DNA from: Cacajao melanocephalus
Lineage: Eukaryota; Chordata; Mammalia; Primates; Pitheciidae
Direction of reading: 5' to 3'
DNA: 64,000 nt
Assembly: GCA_963573385.1 (NCBI GenBank)
Contig: CAUYLG010044331.1
Location: 43,655-107,654 of the forward strand
The notes beneath the pieces were generated by a model. That model saw only the letters and a list, made by a program, of their open reading frames with translations, was not told the DNA's origin and did no database searches. Shown one piece after another: positions 11,901-24,529 of this stretch. Each line of letters begins with the position of its first letter. Position 1 is the stretch's first letter. Position numbers and translations under genes: made by a program.

Positions 11901-14900
11901 TACATCCACTTCTCCCACTCGAAGGAGCGCTCTCCTTCGTTTCCCTTCCTTGCATGCGAAGAATGGTGCTAAATAAGCGTTATTCAAACCTCCACAAGAA
12001 CAAGGGACGGTGGACGTCTGTTGAAGTCCCCTCACCTCTTCACACCCAGCATCCCTGCAGAGATGGCCACATGGTTTCCTAAGGTCAAGCAGCAAGGACA
12101 GGCTTCGCTTAGAAGGATCTCTTTGGTTATCTTTTCCCAAGTACTTCGGAGAAGCGAAATAAGGAAATGTCTGCTGCCGCGTTGGAAGCTAAAAATATTA
12201 GACAAGTGTTTGTATGAAGAATTTGGAAGCTTAAGAAAATGTCTGTCGTGGATGGAAATCCGTGACAAATCCAAACGGGTTTTTATCTATCATTATATCT
12301 CTCTCTATTACCTACACGAATATAAAAACCCCGTGATTTTACGAAGCATACATAAACCACAGGCATTTGGCATTTGCTCTTGTGTTTCATTTCCATACAT
12401 TCGTGAATTGGCGATTGGCCTTCAAAATCTATATATTTGAAAATATATCTTGGGAAAAAAAAAAAGCTCAGCTCAACCTTTTATGCAGGTTTTATTTTTT
12501 TTTTAATTGGAGGAATGTTTTCTAAAGTATTCCCCTGCCACCCGGCCCCAGGTAGTCTCATGATTTCACAGCCTCTACTTCAGTGATATCCAGCAATAAA
12601 ATCTTTGCGGTCCCCAAATACAATCATTCTAGAATTTCTCTCTTTGGATGCTTAGATCATGCAGAGTTTTCATTACAATCTTGTTAACAGGTTTTGTTTA
12701 ATTCAAGACGTGTTAGAAAAGAAAAACAAAACTCAACATTTGTATGGGGAAATAATTTTTCTTAAATCTTGACTTGAGTTATAAGAAGTAGCACTTTGAT
12801 GTATCTTCTCCTTTCCAAAGAAAATTCGTTTTTTATTTTACTTTTCAAATGATGCATCTACATTGATAGAAGTTTGTCTTTTCCTTTACAATAAATTATT
12901 TTTAGCCAAAAAAAGACACATTCTGAAGCAAAACAGCTTCCTGAAGGAATCCACTTTATTTATCTGCCTACCTGTTTAGCTACTCAAAACATATCATAAA
13001 AGGATGTTCTTTCATCTTCTCTAATTCCTGAGGGCCTGACTGCTCTCTAAAGGAATGAAAATGTCCTGTTTGAGGGAGTTGATACATCTTTGTGTCTTAG
13101 ATTTGGACAAAGAAGCTGTTTGTGATCTTTGGTAAAATAATCTACAGCTACTTTGAAACAGACTCGGAAATTGCATCTCTCTTTTGAGGTTTCCCGGCAA
13201 AAATACCCACGACTTGCTTCTTGTACGTTTCTTTCCACAGACAGGTCCCTGTTCAGACCATCACCTTCCCTCTTCCACTTTTATTGGATAAGTGAAGATG
13301 TGAAGAACCAAAAACAATGCAGACTGGGAAAGAACAATGGAGATTCTCGAATTCTCAAGCTGTACCATAATTCCTAGTTTCACTTCTCCTCTCTTCCCCG
13401 CCTCCCCCAGCCTCCTATCCAATTTGCAGAACCACGTGTGCGGTTCTACATCCCACAGTCTCTTCTCGAGTTTCTTATACAGTTTTTGTTTTTTTCCTCT
13501 CAAGTAGTCAGGAAAAAAAATATGCCGAGGGGGAAAAAGGCCTGAAATCGAATTGCAGATCCACCAGGCAGAGCTACAGGTCGCGCCTGCACACAGTACC
13601 AGATCCAGGAGTCTCCCAGGACTTCTAGGCGACTGCCTCAAAATACACCAGCGTCTTAGGCTTGAGAAACGAGATAAGCCTTGCATAAGAAGCTAGATTT
13701 CCGTAGAGTGAAGGTGAAATCGACGAAGAAAATCCTCCTACCTGAGGTGAATTTTGCTTAACTATATGAACTGGGCTCAAGTCTTTTCTTGGTCTTTTGG
13801 TCATAGGATTCCTCCCAAGTCGCCACAGACCTGCGGGCGACCCCTCTCTCTCTTTCTTTCTCTCTCTCTGTCCCCCCACTCCCAAGCTCAATTTTCACAT
13901 CAAATGAGCCATTCATTTTTGATCCTTGCAACCACATTTGCAGTATTTCTTGAACAGCAAACACTTCTTTGTGATGCAAACTATTTGATCAGCATTTCTA
14001 GCTCACAATTAATTTTCAACATGCGTTCATATCCCGGTTTCTGGCCTCACTGGCAATCCACTCCTAACAGCACAGAGTACAGGTAAACAAACGCACGCCA
14101 CGTTTTGCCTCCGTGGATGTCATTGCATCTGCTTGCATGTAAGAATTACCCGAGTTGCTGGGACCCGACCCAGACCTATTAAATTAGTGATTGAGACTGC
14201 TAAGGAGTTATACAGAACTTTAAAGAGTAAAAATTGTTAGAAGGGATCACACTGCAGTGATCACAGGATTCATGTTATCTTGTTTACATATGTAAGTGTA
14301 TGAATAACTGGTTTTTACTCCAACAAACATTTTGTCCCACCTGATCAGTAGTTTTCCTTAGCTGTTGTGATTTGAGTTTTCCTTTTACATACATACATTC
14401 TATGATTTTAAGGAAAGTATCTGTATTATGTTAGATTTAGGCAAAATTTGGGCTAGCCATTTACCTCATCATCTTCAGCAAATTAAGTGAAATCCTGGGA
14501 CAAATATTTCAGAATAAAATGGCCAACAGTTGTTAGTACACTGTGCATTCTGAAAAACAAATGATAAAATTTATCCTTTGGAGTTCCTTCTTTCAAACTC
14601 ACCACAAACATATGGTTTTGAGTTATGATTCAGTTTATACATATGTTTAATATCAGGTAAGAGCACTGGTTTTAAGTGATGCTATAAAGCAATTTTCAGT
14701 TTTCTTCTTTAAAGGATAGCTTAAGAATAATGCGTTTATTTCATAAAAATAGAATACCCTAGCCAAACAATACACACAAAATATCTCCTGTTAGAAGAGA
14801 AACCACATGGAGGCAAGGAATAAAAACAGAAAACAAACAGACAACAAAAGAAAACAAGTCAACCCCAATCAGCAATTCAGCCCTCTATCTGACTAATATT

Positions 14901-17900
14901 CTAGGACACTTAGATTTTCATTACCCAAAATAGCTTTTCAGTGCTTCTTCTTATATGTTAAGAAGTGAAGACAATTACCATGTTGGAAACTTAATTTTCC
15001 TCACTCTAAATGTTTTATACTTATCAAACAAACAATGTATTGTTAGCTTTCTTCTTTCCACTACTCCTTTGGCATCAATTTTGGCACTTTGGTGGTACTT
15101 GGTTTGGCATACAAGGCAAGTCTGACAATTATTTTTACTGCTACCTCTAGGACTACTCTTCAGGCTTATTGTTGGCCAACGGAGAGCTGCTTGTTTTGTC
15201 TCAATGGGCCTCCATCCAGCCTGTGTTTTTATAGAATAAAACCTTTAATGTCACATCTTTTTGATGAACCCAAGCTTTCATATCCTGGCCTTTGTAAAAT
15301 AAGGGTATACCTGTTTAGTTTTGTTTTTGCATGAAGACAGAACTCACAGAATGAAATAGATTTTTCTTTTTAAAAAGTTTAACAGTAATTTACAACTGTA
15401 AACCAAAGTCAACAAAAGTATTATCAGCAATCTGCCAAAAGCATGGTCAGGAAATAGCAAATGAGATTTAACCTAGATAAGTGCAAGTAGTATGTCTGGG
15501 GAAATATAATCTAAAAGTCATAAACTTGAGGTTCACTCTTCGTGAGTCAAACTTTGAAGCATTTCCTTTCTGCTGGCCATTAGGGTTTACTTGTGGAGCA
15601 TGCAGTTCTGTTCTAAACCGTACTGGAAGAGCAAAATGATGAATATTATTTTTAAAATTTACCTGCAATTTTATTCTTGAAGAAAAAAGTGCTATATTTA
15701 AAATTCCCAAGTTGTGAGAAAAAATAATAAATCTGATGTTTGTTTGTCATATGATGTAGACATTTTAAAAGAACCATTGCCTTTTTCAGGGGGAGAGGGA
15801 GAACATGTGACTGATATATTGAGTAATCATATTCCCCAAAAGCACTTGTTAAATATCATTTTTGTAAATGTCAGCTCACAAATGGATATGGTAATAAATA
15901 GAAAAATCTGGATAAAAGTGAATTGAAAGTTCAGGAAAGTTTTACCTGTAACAGCTGACAACAAAAAGCATATATATAGGCATATATATGACAACAAAAA
16001 TGTATAGACATATATATGTATACATATTTCCACCAAGAGAAAAAAGTGATAAAATAAAAATTAGATAAATTAAGTTAAATATTCAGAAACACTTTATCCC
16101 AGTAACTTTGATTCACTAAAAGAAAATGTTCAACAAAATAGATTTTACTTTTTAGTTAATTAAACATAAAGTTTAGCATAGTAATTATTTATAAGACATA
16201 GGTAAAACATTACTTGAAAATTAACCTTACGTCTTTGCTTTAGTGGAAATCTGGCCAAGAATCCTAGTGTTGCATTCCTCACTTGGTCTCCTAAGCTGTC
16301 AGTGACAAAAGATAAAAGTAAGCTTGTTCCCTTCACCCCAGATCCTTTCACTGCATACCTCCCAAATCCCTGGTATAATTAAAGAATCTGTCCTTTAGAA
16401 GTCTTAATGGGGAAATTTACTTCCTAATGTTAGTCAACAATAGCTGCTTTAGAAAACCAGTCGTAATGCAATAAGAAATTGGGCAAAAAAGTCACAATTT
16501 ATGTCTCAAGTAATAAGTTCCTACCTAGTGAGTGAACTTCTCCCTAGTTTAGTTCATACATATTTTAGAGGATCAATGGGCATAGAAATTAATTTTCAGA
16601 TTACAGCATATTCCCGTAAAGAGTACATGTACTTATTTATAATATAAAGATCCAAGAGCTTAGAGATTGTATCTTTAGTCTTAGTATAACTTTTGTTGGC
16701 GTTATTATTCTAGTCCCTTCAACTAATGCTCTCTAGACTGAAGAGATGCACTTTATACTGAAAGAGTTAACATAATTCCTCACCATATTGAGTGATTTAG
16801 CTAAATGAAAGAAAAAAAGCCCAGTGTTGGAAAAAAATGATTTTTCAAAATTGTTTCTTTAAATTGCTTCTGTATATAAGAAAATTCGTAACTCGTACCT
16901 GGGGAGTTGGCTTCACTCTAAGCTGTTCCCACATGGTCCAGTCTTCTCTCATTGATGCTCAGGAATAAACCTTGATCTCAGTTAAAGGGTTGCATCTTCA
17001 TTCTCCTTCTTAAGAATAACTCCTTTTAGGTGCATTTGGCAAGTTTTTCTATAGGAAATTACATTGCCAAACTAAATAATGAAGAAATTTTCAAAGTGTG
17101 TCCGTGTGTGAGACAAAGAGAGAAAGAGAGAGAATTTCTTTTGAATTGGGACTGATTACAACATACCTAACCTCTTAGTGTAGGGAGAGTATAAATGCTC
17201 AAAGTACTAAAAACTCTTGTTGATGTTTGGCCTTTGCCTTTTGTAGGTCTGAATTTGAGAATATGAATAGAATTCGAGTTTAAATGTACTTTTCTGTCAC
17301 GTGTTCTGTGTTTATGCCATTAGCCAGAGTATAACTCTACACTTCAGCAATTTTTGTCTTCATGTGAAAAAAACCATTGTAATTTCTTTATGATATATAA
17401 TGTAGGTTAGGATAGCAGTTAGGATTAACATTTTATGATATGTAAACAGCTGAATGTTCTAAGTCCAATATAAACCAACAGATGCATAATTGAGTCCATA
17501 TGGCATATTCTAGTTACTCACATGGAAATTCTACAGATAAACATATCTATATTTATGTCTATGTCAATATATGTATATAAACTCAAATATCTCAGATGGA
17601 TAATTATGAATATATGTTCTAGCTTGTTTTGGCTTGGTGTTGCAAAGGACATTTAAATTTTTATTGAAAATTGTATTCATACTTGTATTCATGTAAAATT
17701 TAAAAATTAAGTATACTTTAATCAAAAATAAACCCATCTTGGGTGGTATAACTCATTTGCAGGTGGTGACCCTATACCCAGGCAGGACTATAAATCCACA
17801 CTGTGTGCCTGGGACTGATTTGGGATTTGAATTTCTGATCTGGCTGAGTGATGTGTAAAAACCTCAAGTAGTCAACAGCTCCCTATTGGCTTTGCATCTG

Positions 17901-19620
17901 AGGGGCTCAAGAGCATTGTTTATTCCAGCAAGTGTCTGGAATACATTACAGTGGATGAATTGGCTCCTGCTACTCCCGTTTCGGAGAATATGAAGAATTT
18001 TATACTGTGCTAAGATAAATGTGCTTTGTGCAAATAATTTTCCTAAATAAAAAATTCTGAATATGACTCTATCTTCTGAATCCACTACTGCCAATATTTT
18101 AATCTATGGTCTTTCTGAAAGAGTGATGAAATAATTCTCCACACCTTCAAATTCAGAAACTGGTTCACCATTTAGATCGGTTTTTATCCAAGACCATGAG
18201 AGAGTGGGTTTCCCTATAAAAATAAAATGGTCAGATATTTGCTTTGAGGATTGTTATCTCAAACTTTAAGAATACTAGGATAAAGTATCAAAATAATTCG
18301 TCTATTAATACACAAAAATTTTAGGTGATGTTACTTCTGAATTATATAGATTGATTTTTAAAATATGATTTGCAAATAGTATTACTGCAGTCTTTGACAC
18401 GAGAAACTCATTGCCTTTGGTAAGTTCTTAGCAAGCACTGTATCTGGTAGCTTTGGGTTATTTTTTCTCCCCCCTAAATAAAATTTTGATCACTTTTAAG
18501 AGTCTCTGGATTTGCTTTTTTATGTTATAGTAATTCTTTATGAATAGGTAGAAAGCGTAAGTAATGGATTCCTTTTCCAAAAGGAAAAGCCATCCTCATC
18601 AGCTGGATAATTTGGTTAATATTTCTATCCGGAGAAGGTATTGGGGTCTTATTGGGTTAACATAGTTTATCAATGCATTGACTTCGACATCAAGTCTCCC
18701 TAACCCAATACACATGGTCTATTTTGTAAAGTTTCTGGGTCTGAAAACATAAAAGTATTCAACAGTTTAGGACCAAAAAAAAAAAAATCAGTCTTTGTGT
18801 AGATTTCTGATTATTTCCTGTGTGTTGGTCTTATCTCAGAATCTATAATCTGTGGCCTTTGAAGGTGAAGGATTCAATCTCATTGTTCTGACTCTAACTT
18901 CATGGCATCTAGCACAAGTCAACAGATACTCGATGACTGACAGAAACAACAGTAAAGCGTGTGAATTTAGACAATTTTGAAAGAGTATGTACAATAATAC
19001 CTGCATTCATGCTATGCTTTCTACTTTCTAAGGCCGTTTTGCTTACATGAGCTCATTGGATGTGAACAATTGAGTGGGGGATGGGGAAGGGATTTCATTG
19101 GAGGGAGAGAAGAGCCAACATTCTGATGCTCACTGAGAACTGATGAGTCCTTATAAGAGCAAATCATCAAGGTATTTGCGTATCTTTCACTGCTCCTGAT
19201 TGGATTCCCCAATCAAGTAAGAGGAAATTCCTGGAGAAGGAACATCTCAGATTACTGGCTTGCAATGGATGCTTCATCCAATGCTGAAATACTTTGCAGG
19301 CTGAATAAAGGTTCTTCAGCTCCCCTTAAGTTACAGAGACAGGGGAAACTTGGGGTTACAGAACCTTCCCCCTATCCTCCCAAAACACCCCTTGGTGCAA
19401 AGAAAGACAAAAAGTTTAAAAGACAGGATAATAGGTTAGGCCTGGACATTTAGTCAAGGCTCCCCTGCCGGACATTTACCGTTCTTGGCCTCAGTTCTGC
19501 TATCTATAAGAAGTTAGAATACATACCTTTAAGATCACTTCTAAAGTTATTTTAATCCCAGATGTTTTCATCAGTTTCAGGCTGACCGAATATTCCTTTA
19601 CATCCAACCTACTGCCCCTG
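11901..19620. other. Repeat-poor spacer between the two CpG islands, no gene seen
   Basis: About 7.7 kb with no Alu, L1 or LTR that I can recognise. It includes a CT-rich run (13842-13872), an AT/TA tract with repeated CATATATA blocks (15968-16030) and an L2-like scrap near 18870-18960. Frames are short and unrelated to known domains. Absence of recent insertions suggests constraint, but no exon could be defended. Confidence 0.5.
13842..13872. repeat. CT-rich simple repeat
   Basis: CTCTCTCT/TTTCTTTC run followed by CTCTCTCTG. Short polypyrimidine tract. Confidence 0.85.
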
Positions 19621-19749
19621 GCCCCAAATCACCAAATCACTCCACCCATCCTCCCTTCAGGACCTCTCCAGGCACACCTAACTCCCTCGCGGTGACAGAG
19701 CTAACCCACCACCCCCTCCTTCTGTTTCTGAGGCCTCTCCTGTAGAAAA

Positions 19750-20700
19750 CGCTGCAGGGGCCAGGCGTCCCAGACACCCCGGGGGGCAGTGGGCAGCAGG
19801 CCCAGGCTCCTGCTGCAGAGCGGAGGGGCGTCGGACCCAGGAAAGGGCCTGGGGGGTACGGGGGAGGTCTAGGGGTGTCGGGAAGAGGGCTTCCCTCTCC
19901 AGCGCCAGCCCTGGTGTCGCTGTGCATTCGGAGCCGCGGGAAGGGCGCCCCTCGACAGGAGGCACAGGCGCATTTAGAAAGGAAAGAAAGAAAAAGCCAT
20001 CGCTGGCTCGAATTTCTGGAAGCCCGAGCCAGGTTTTTTACCCTAAACACCGAGGCGGAACCCCTCTTAGCGCTGCCCCGGCCTCTCGGTTACCCATTTT
20101 CGGTTTGCTTTTGGAAGAACCGGTTCCTCAGCCCCGCGTCGCCGCAGTAGTGACACGAGTAAGTGCAGCCGCGCTGCCCGGGGGCCCCCGGGGTCCCCCG
20201 AGCCCCGCGCCCGCTTCCCTTCCCACCGTGGCCAGCGGCCGCCGCGCTCCCGCCCCGCCCCACCAGATTCGGCCTCCAGTTGGGTTGCGGTGACTAGGAG
20301 ACTTTGTTGTGAAACTAAATCTGACCCTGGGCTCCCAGGAGGCGGCCGAGAGCCCGGGGCGGCTGACGCCCGCGGCCCTACCCCGGGGCAGGAGGGCAGC
20401 CATCGGCGCCCGGGAAGCGGCTGAGGGGCGCCCGGACTCCCAGCGAGCGCCGCCCGCGCCCCAGCACGCCCGGGCCGCCTCCGAGGCCGAGGGCGCCGTC
20501 GCCAGGTACGCAAAGCCACCTGGAAGGGCGCGGGGCGCGCGCAATAATGGGGCCTTGCGCCGAGGCCGGCAGGGGAGAGACGCGGCAGCCCCTGGCCCAG
20601 GGCGTCGGGGCGCTGCACGTGGAGGGATGTGTCAGGAGCGGGTTTGTTTTCCTTCGGGGAGGTGGTAACTGATTGGGAAGTCGGGGGACGTAGGGGAGGG
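19750..20700. promoter_or_regulatory. CpG island B, likely promoter
   Basis: A dense GC/CpG block with steep edges. It contains a NotI-type octamer GCGGCCGC at 20235-20242, CGCCCCGCCC (GC boxes on the minus strand) at 20250-20261, and CACGTG E-boxes at 20616-20621 and 20741-20746 on the downstream shoulder. No TATA box stands out. A plus-strand splice donor follows the GC-rich block at 20505/20506 (separate entry), which favours rightward transcription. Frames of 90-183 codons on both strands are GC-driven and match nothing I recognise. Confidence 0.85.
20300..20505 (+). other. Candidate non-coding first exon ending at a splice donor
   Basis: The sequence GTCGCCAG|GTACGC at 20505/20506 is a good match to the mammalian 5' splice site (CAG|GTRNG). 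It lies inside CpG island B, where first exons usually end. The upstream GC-rich stretch could be 5' UTR. The start given here is arbitrary because no TSS signal can be fixed. The nearest downstream candidate exon on the same strand begins at 31873, so an intron of about 11.4 kb would follow if the two are joined. Evidence is one splice-site match plus context. Confidence 0.35.
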
Positions 20701-21221
20701 TCCTCTTGGCCTGATTTGATGTTGTGATTGCTGTCTTAGACACGTGCGTGCGCTCGAAGCTGCAGTAATGGGAAACATTTGGAGGGCAGCCTGGGGAAGG
20801 CAGATACTTAGTTTTAGCGCTTTCTGGCCCGTTCTTTCCTTTGGCCAAAAGTGGTTTGCTTGGCCCAAGTCAAAGAGGCGAGTTAAAAGAAGTAGAGATG
20901 AATTGGAAGAGTCTACTTTCAGATAACTATTATTTCAGCAAATAATTAGGAAAGTAAAGAAAAATAAACAAGGTCTCTGCTTTACCTTTCATGAGAGTTG
21001 GGGACAGGTGGGTGGGAATAATGCCTGCTGTGTAAACACTTTATGTCGTTTCCTTTGTGTTAATTAAAGCCCACCAGACTTTTGTTGTGGTGGTAGCAAG
21101 GCTGACTAATGCTACACAGGTAAATCACCTCATAAAACTAAAGGCATCTTTAAAAAATTCCAGTGGGAGGGGGACTGAAATCTGCTATGAAGTGTGAACT
21201 GATTATATATTCAAAAGAATC

Positions 21222-21500
21222 CGGCCGGGATTCTTTGGGAGACCAAGGCAGGTGGATTGCCTGAGATCAGGAGTTCGAGACCACTCTGGCCAACACGGTG
21301 AAACCCTGTCTCTACTAAAAACACACACAAAAAATTAGCTGGACGTGGTGGCCTGTGCCTGTAAATCCCAGCTACTTGGGAGGCTGAGGCAGAGGAATTG
21401 CTTGAACCGGGGAGGTGAGGTTGCAGTGAGCCAAGATCGCGCTACTGCGCTGCAGCCTGGGTGACAGAGTGAGACTCTGTCTCAAAAAATAAAAATAAAA
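21222..21500 (+). mobile_element. Alu with internal deletion in the left arm
   Basis: Starts GGCCGGG, then jumps straight to ATTCTTTGGGAGACC, so about 30 bases of the left arm are missing, including the Pol III A box region (normally GTGGCTCACGCC). The rest is a standard Alu ending in an A-rich (AAAAAT)-type tail. A short direct repeat, AAAAGAATC, flanks it near 21213-21221 and 21498-21507. Confidence 0.9.
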
Positions 21501-21659
21501 AAGAATCGGTAGAAGGTGTCTACTAAGCACAGAGGATACTGGCTATGAGTGCGGAGTATAGGAATAAGGTAAGAGCAGGATGTCCATGTTGGTCAATGAA
21601 GGCATTCTTCCATCCTGTTCAGAGACCCCAGTACCCTCATTGTCCTGGGTCTGTCCTTT

Positions 21660-21990
21660 TAGTTGTTCATTCAGCCACTATTGCAAAATGTCCAATATAC
21701 CAGACATTTTGTTACATGGATAAAAATGGTTTCTGCACTGAAAGAGCAAGCAGTCTGGTGGACAATTGTGACCCAATCAATATGACTGGTGCTCAGATGG
21801 GAAAAAAAATAAGTGTGCAAGGCTTCCTGGAGGAGTGGCCTGAATGAGACTTGGAGACCCTGTAGGACTCTAGGTGGAAGGGGCATTGGCCAGGTGGAGA
21901 GTTGTTGGCACCAGGGGCATCTGGGAATAGTCTGGGATAGCTGCAGGTGAGCAGGAGAGGCCTAGGGTAGACACTGATGTGCTGGGATGG
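21660..21990 (-). repeat. L2-like 3' region, antisense
   Basis: 'ttgttcattcagccactatt', 'accagacattttgttacatg', 'aaagagcaagcagtctggtg' and 'ggcttcctggaggagtggcc' follow the order expected for a reverse-complement L2 3' end. It explains the 100-codon plus-strand frame at 21545-21847. Confidence 0.55.
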
Positions 21991-22095
21991 TAGCTGGGGC
22001 TAGATTTGAACAGGCATGAATGTCAGACCAAATGAAAATAAATGAGACCGGTTCCCTGCTCAAGAGAGAGCACAGTGTAACTTCTGTCACCATTG

Positions 22096-22146
22096 GAGAA
22101 AGCAGAGAGAAGTGTAAAGGTCTTTGAGAGAAAGCAGAGAGAAGTG
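22096..22146 (+). repeat. Two-copy 19-bp direct repeat, 32-bp period
   Basis: The block GAGAAAGCAGAGAGAAGTG occurs at 22096-22114 and again, unchanged, at 22128-22146. Confidence 0.95.
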
Positions 22147-22444
22147 CCAATTAAAACAGGGAACAAAATAAGAACTATGAAAAAAAATCTAATAGTGGAA
22201 TTATTTTGCCTATAAAGAAGTTGAGATGTATACAAAAGATAATTAAAGAGAAAGGTGTTACAATAACAGTATTGATTGTTATCTTAGTAACCTGAAATGC
22301 AACTTCTAAAAGTGTCTAATTTTTCTTAGGAAATTAAGTTACATGATATAGCTACTTTTTTGGATATAAAAATAGGCAACTGAGTGTATTGCATTATGGT
22401 TTTTTGACCTTTTATCCTTTATGAAGTGCTTATCATCCACTCAC

Positions 22445-22615
22445 ACATATTTATTGAGCATGTACTATGTGTAGAATGCATCATCAGTCTTTTCCATCCT
22501 ATTAATGCCATTGCACTGATAAAAAAACAGGTTCAGGCTAGTTGATATTTCCAAGATTATAGAGTTGATAAGTGCCAGAGATACAGACTTAAAGCCCTAC
22601 CCTACTGCCCTGAGT
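22445..22615 (-). repeat. MIR-like, antisense
   Basis: 'atttattgagcatgtactat', 'gataaaaaaacaggttcagg', 'agagttgataagtgccagag' and 'taaagccctaccctactgcc' follow antisense MIR order. Confidence 0.65.
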
Positions 22616-22619
22616 TTTC

Positions 22620-24280
22620 AGTCTACCCTTTGGCTCATCCAGACTGGCTCTGCTTTTGGCTTTCTCCCCTTCATCATTGGTATCTGTGATTTGAAAGAAG
22701 AAAGCTAAAGTGATGATTTTTAGGTTGGCATATTACACAAAACTGGGATGGATATCCCTGTCATTGGCTTACGAAATCATGAGTCAAAGAGAATCTGAGT
22801 GAGCTTGACTGATAGGCAGAAACTAGCAAGATGAGAATTTCACAGAAATGAATCAGTTTCCCAAATATAGAACAGAGGAATTACTACTTGAAAACAGTCC
22901 ATTTACAGGCGCATTTGAGTGCCCCTAAGCTCAGTAGGTGCCAATGGTGTTCAGATCTAAAGGTCATTGACCAACAGGTAGGTTCTCTGGAGGGGGATCA
23001 GAAAGTTAAGTAACTCATTTTAAGAAATGTACAATCAGGTTTCAGGCCTAGAGAGCAGAGTCTTTAGGAAAGATTGTAATCTTCAAATATTTCAAGGACC
23101 ATTTTGTATGGAAGGATGTTGAAATATTGTGTTGGTTGGCTGTGTCCCCACCCCCCCAAAAAAGAAATATTGTGTTGGTACAGAAGAAAAATTAACCTTA
23201 GAGAAGAGGGCTTTCATGATTTGATTTCAGTTTTATATATGAAAAGCCTCCTAAAGACTTCCAGCTCTGGTCCAGGTGGCTTGACAAGCTGGTCCAGAGC
23301 AGGAAGGTCAGTCTTTAAGAGCTTTTAGGAGGTGGGTTTCTGTTCCCAGAACTGTTCATGCAGAAGCAGATTGGCTTTCTGCCAAGGATGTTTCAGGTGA
23401 TGCCTGCCCTAGATAAAATTTCGGATTCCATGACTTCCTTCTGTGACCCCATCATGACAGCCTTTGCCATGTATATTTCCATCATGTTATGCCACCCATT
23501 AACTTTTTTTCTCATAGTATTGAGGGGAGACCGATTTCTTGAACCTTTCTAGCTTTTCTTTAATGTGAGTTGCCCTTTGGTTTTAAGGAAAGAGTGAAAT
23601 TCAAAGAAAGCCTGAGTCAGGGCCTCTTTTCTGACAGCTTAATGCTTTCTCCATTACTGTCTTTTTATTTTTGGTTTTTTGGCCCCTGAGACTGCAGTCC
23701 TGCAGTCTAATTCCATCAGCCAATCCTTACTCTGGTCAAGAAGCAATGAAAAGTAAGAGTCAGCATCCAGGAAATGAGGAAACTGCTTTGCTAAACTTGA
23801 GTCATGGTTATCACAGGTTGGAGATGGATGTTGGAGTAGAGCAAGAGGGCATTTATTTTCTCTTTCCTGATTTAAATACTAAAAAAATTAAACCTATGGG
23901 ATCATATCAGTTATTTTCACATCAATCGATCCTTAATATTAAAGAACATTACATGTTTTCTAATCTTCATCTCTTAAAGAAGATATGTTTTGCAGTCCCT
24001 TCTTCATTTCAACACCTAAAGATGAATATTGTTGGATGTTGAACTATATGATTTACTCAAGTAGGAATAAATCTCACCTGCATTTGAGAAGGATATTGGT
24101 GGATGAACACCTAAACAAAGATCAGCACTAACATCATGTTTAATTTGGAAAGTCAAGGGCTAGATATTATGCCCAGTGAAGAAGGCAGTCACCATCTATC
24201 AGAAACTAATCTACAGTTTTTCTTCCTTGATGGTACCGGAAAAAAAGGTTGATAACTTATAGGAATGTAAGTTGTGGCAT
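22620..24280. other. Non-coding DNA, no gene seen
   Basis: No confident repeat apart from a 16-bp duplication near 23121/23164. A 123-codon frame at 23671-24042 has no recognised domain, no splice context and ordinary AT-rich composition, and is treated as chance. Confidence 0.5.
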
Positions 24281-24284
24281 ATTT

Positions 24285-24490
24285 TTAAAACTCAGCTTTG
24301 TTAAGCTTATAGCTCAATGAGTTTTGACAATTATATATACCCATGTAAACAATACCCTTGAGATACAGTATACTTTCAATACCCCAAAAAGTTCCCTCAA
24401 GGCCACTCTGCAGTTCATCACCCCCCAACCTCTGCTCCAGTAACCACTGTTTGCTTTCCATCATGGACAAGTTGTTGTGGTATATTTTTA
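24285..24490 (-). mobile_element. Old L1M fragment, antisense
   Basis: 'tatatatacccatgtaaaca', 'ccccaaaaagttccctcaag' and 'ctccagtaaccactgtttgc' are landmarks of the antisense L1M 3' region. The same landmarks recur at 34125-34520. A younger L1 fragment begins about 40 bases downstream. Confidence 0.6.
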
Positions 24491-24529
24491 ACATATTAGG
24501 AGGTGTTTGGTGGTAGATCTTTCTAGATA

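Noticed and set aside
19774..19789. CTCF-like GC motif (ACACCCCGGGGGGCAG) at the upstream edge of island B
   Set aside because: It only partly fits the CTCF consensus and GC-rich islands contain many such near-matches.
20067..20618. 183-codon minus frame and overlapping 138/119-codon frames in island B
   Set aside because: Same GC effect. Several long frames overlap on both strands with no domain and no splice logic favouring any one.
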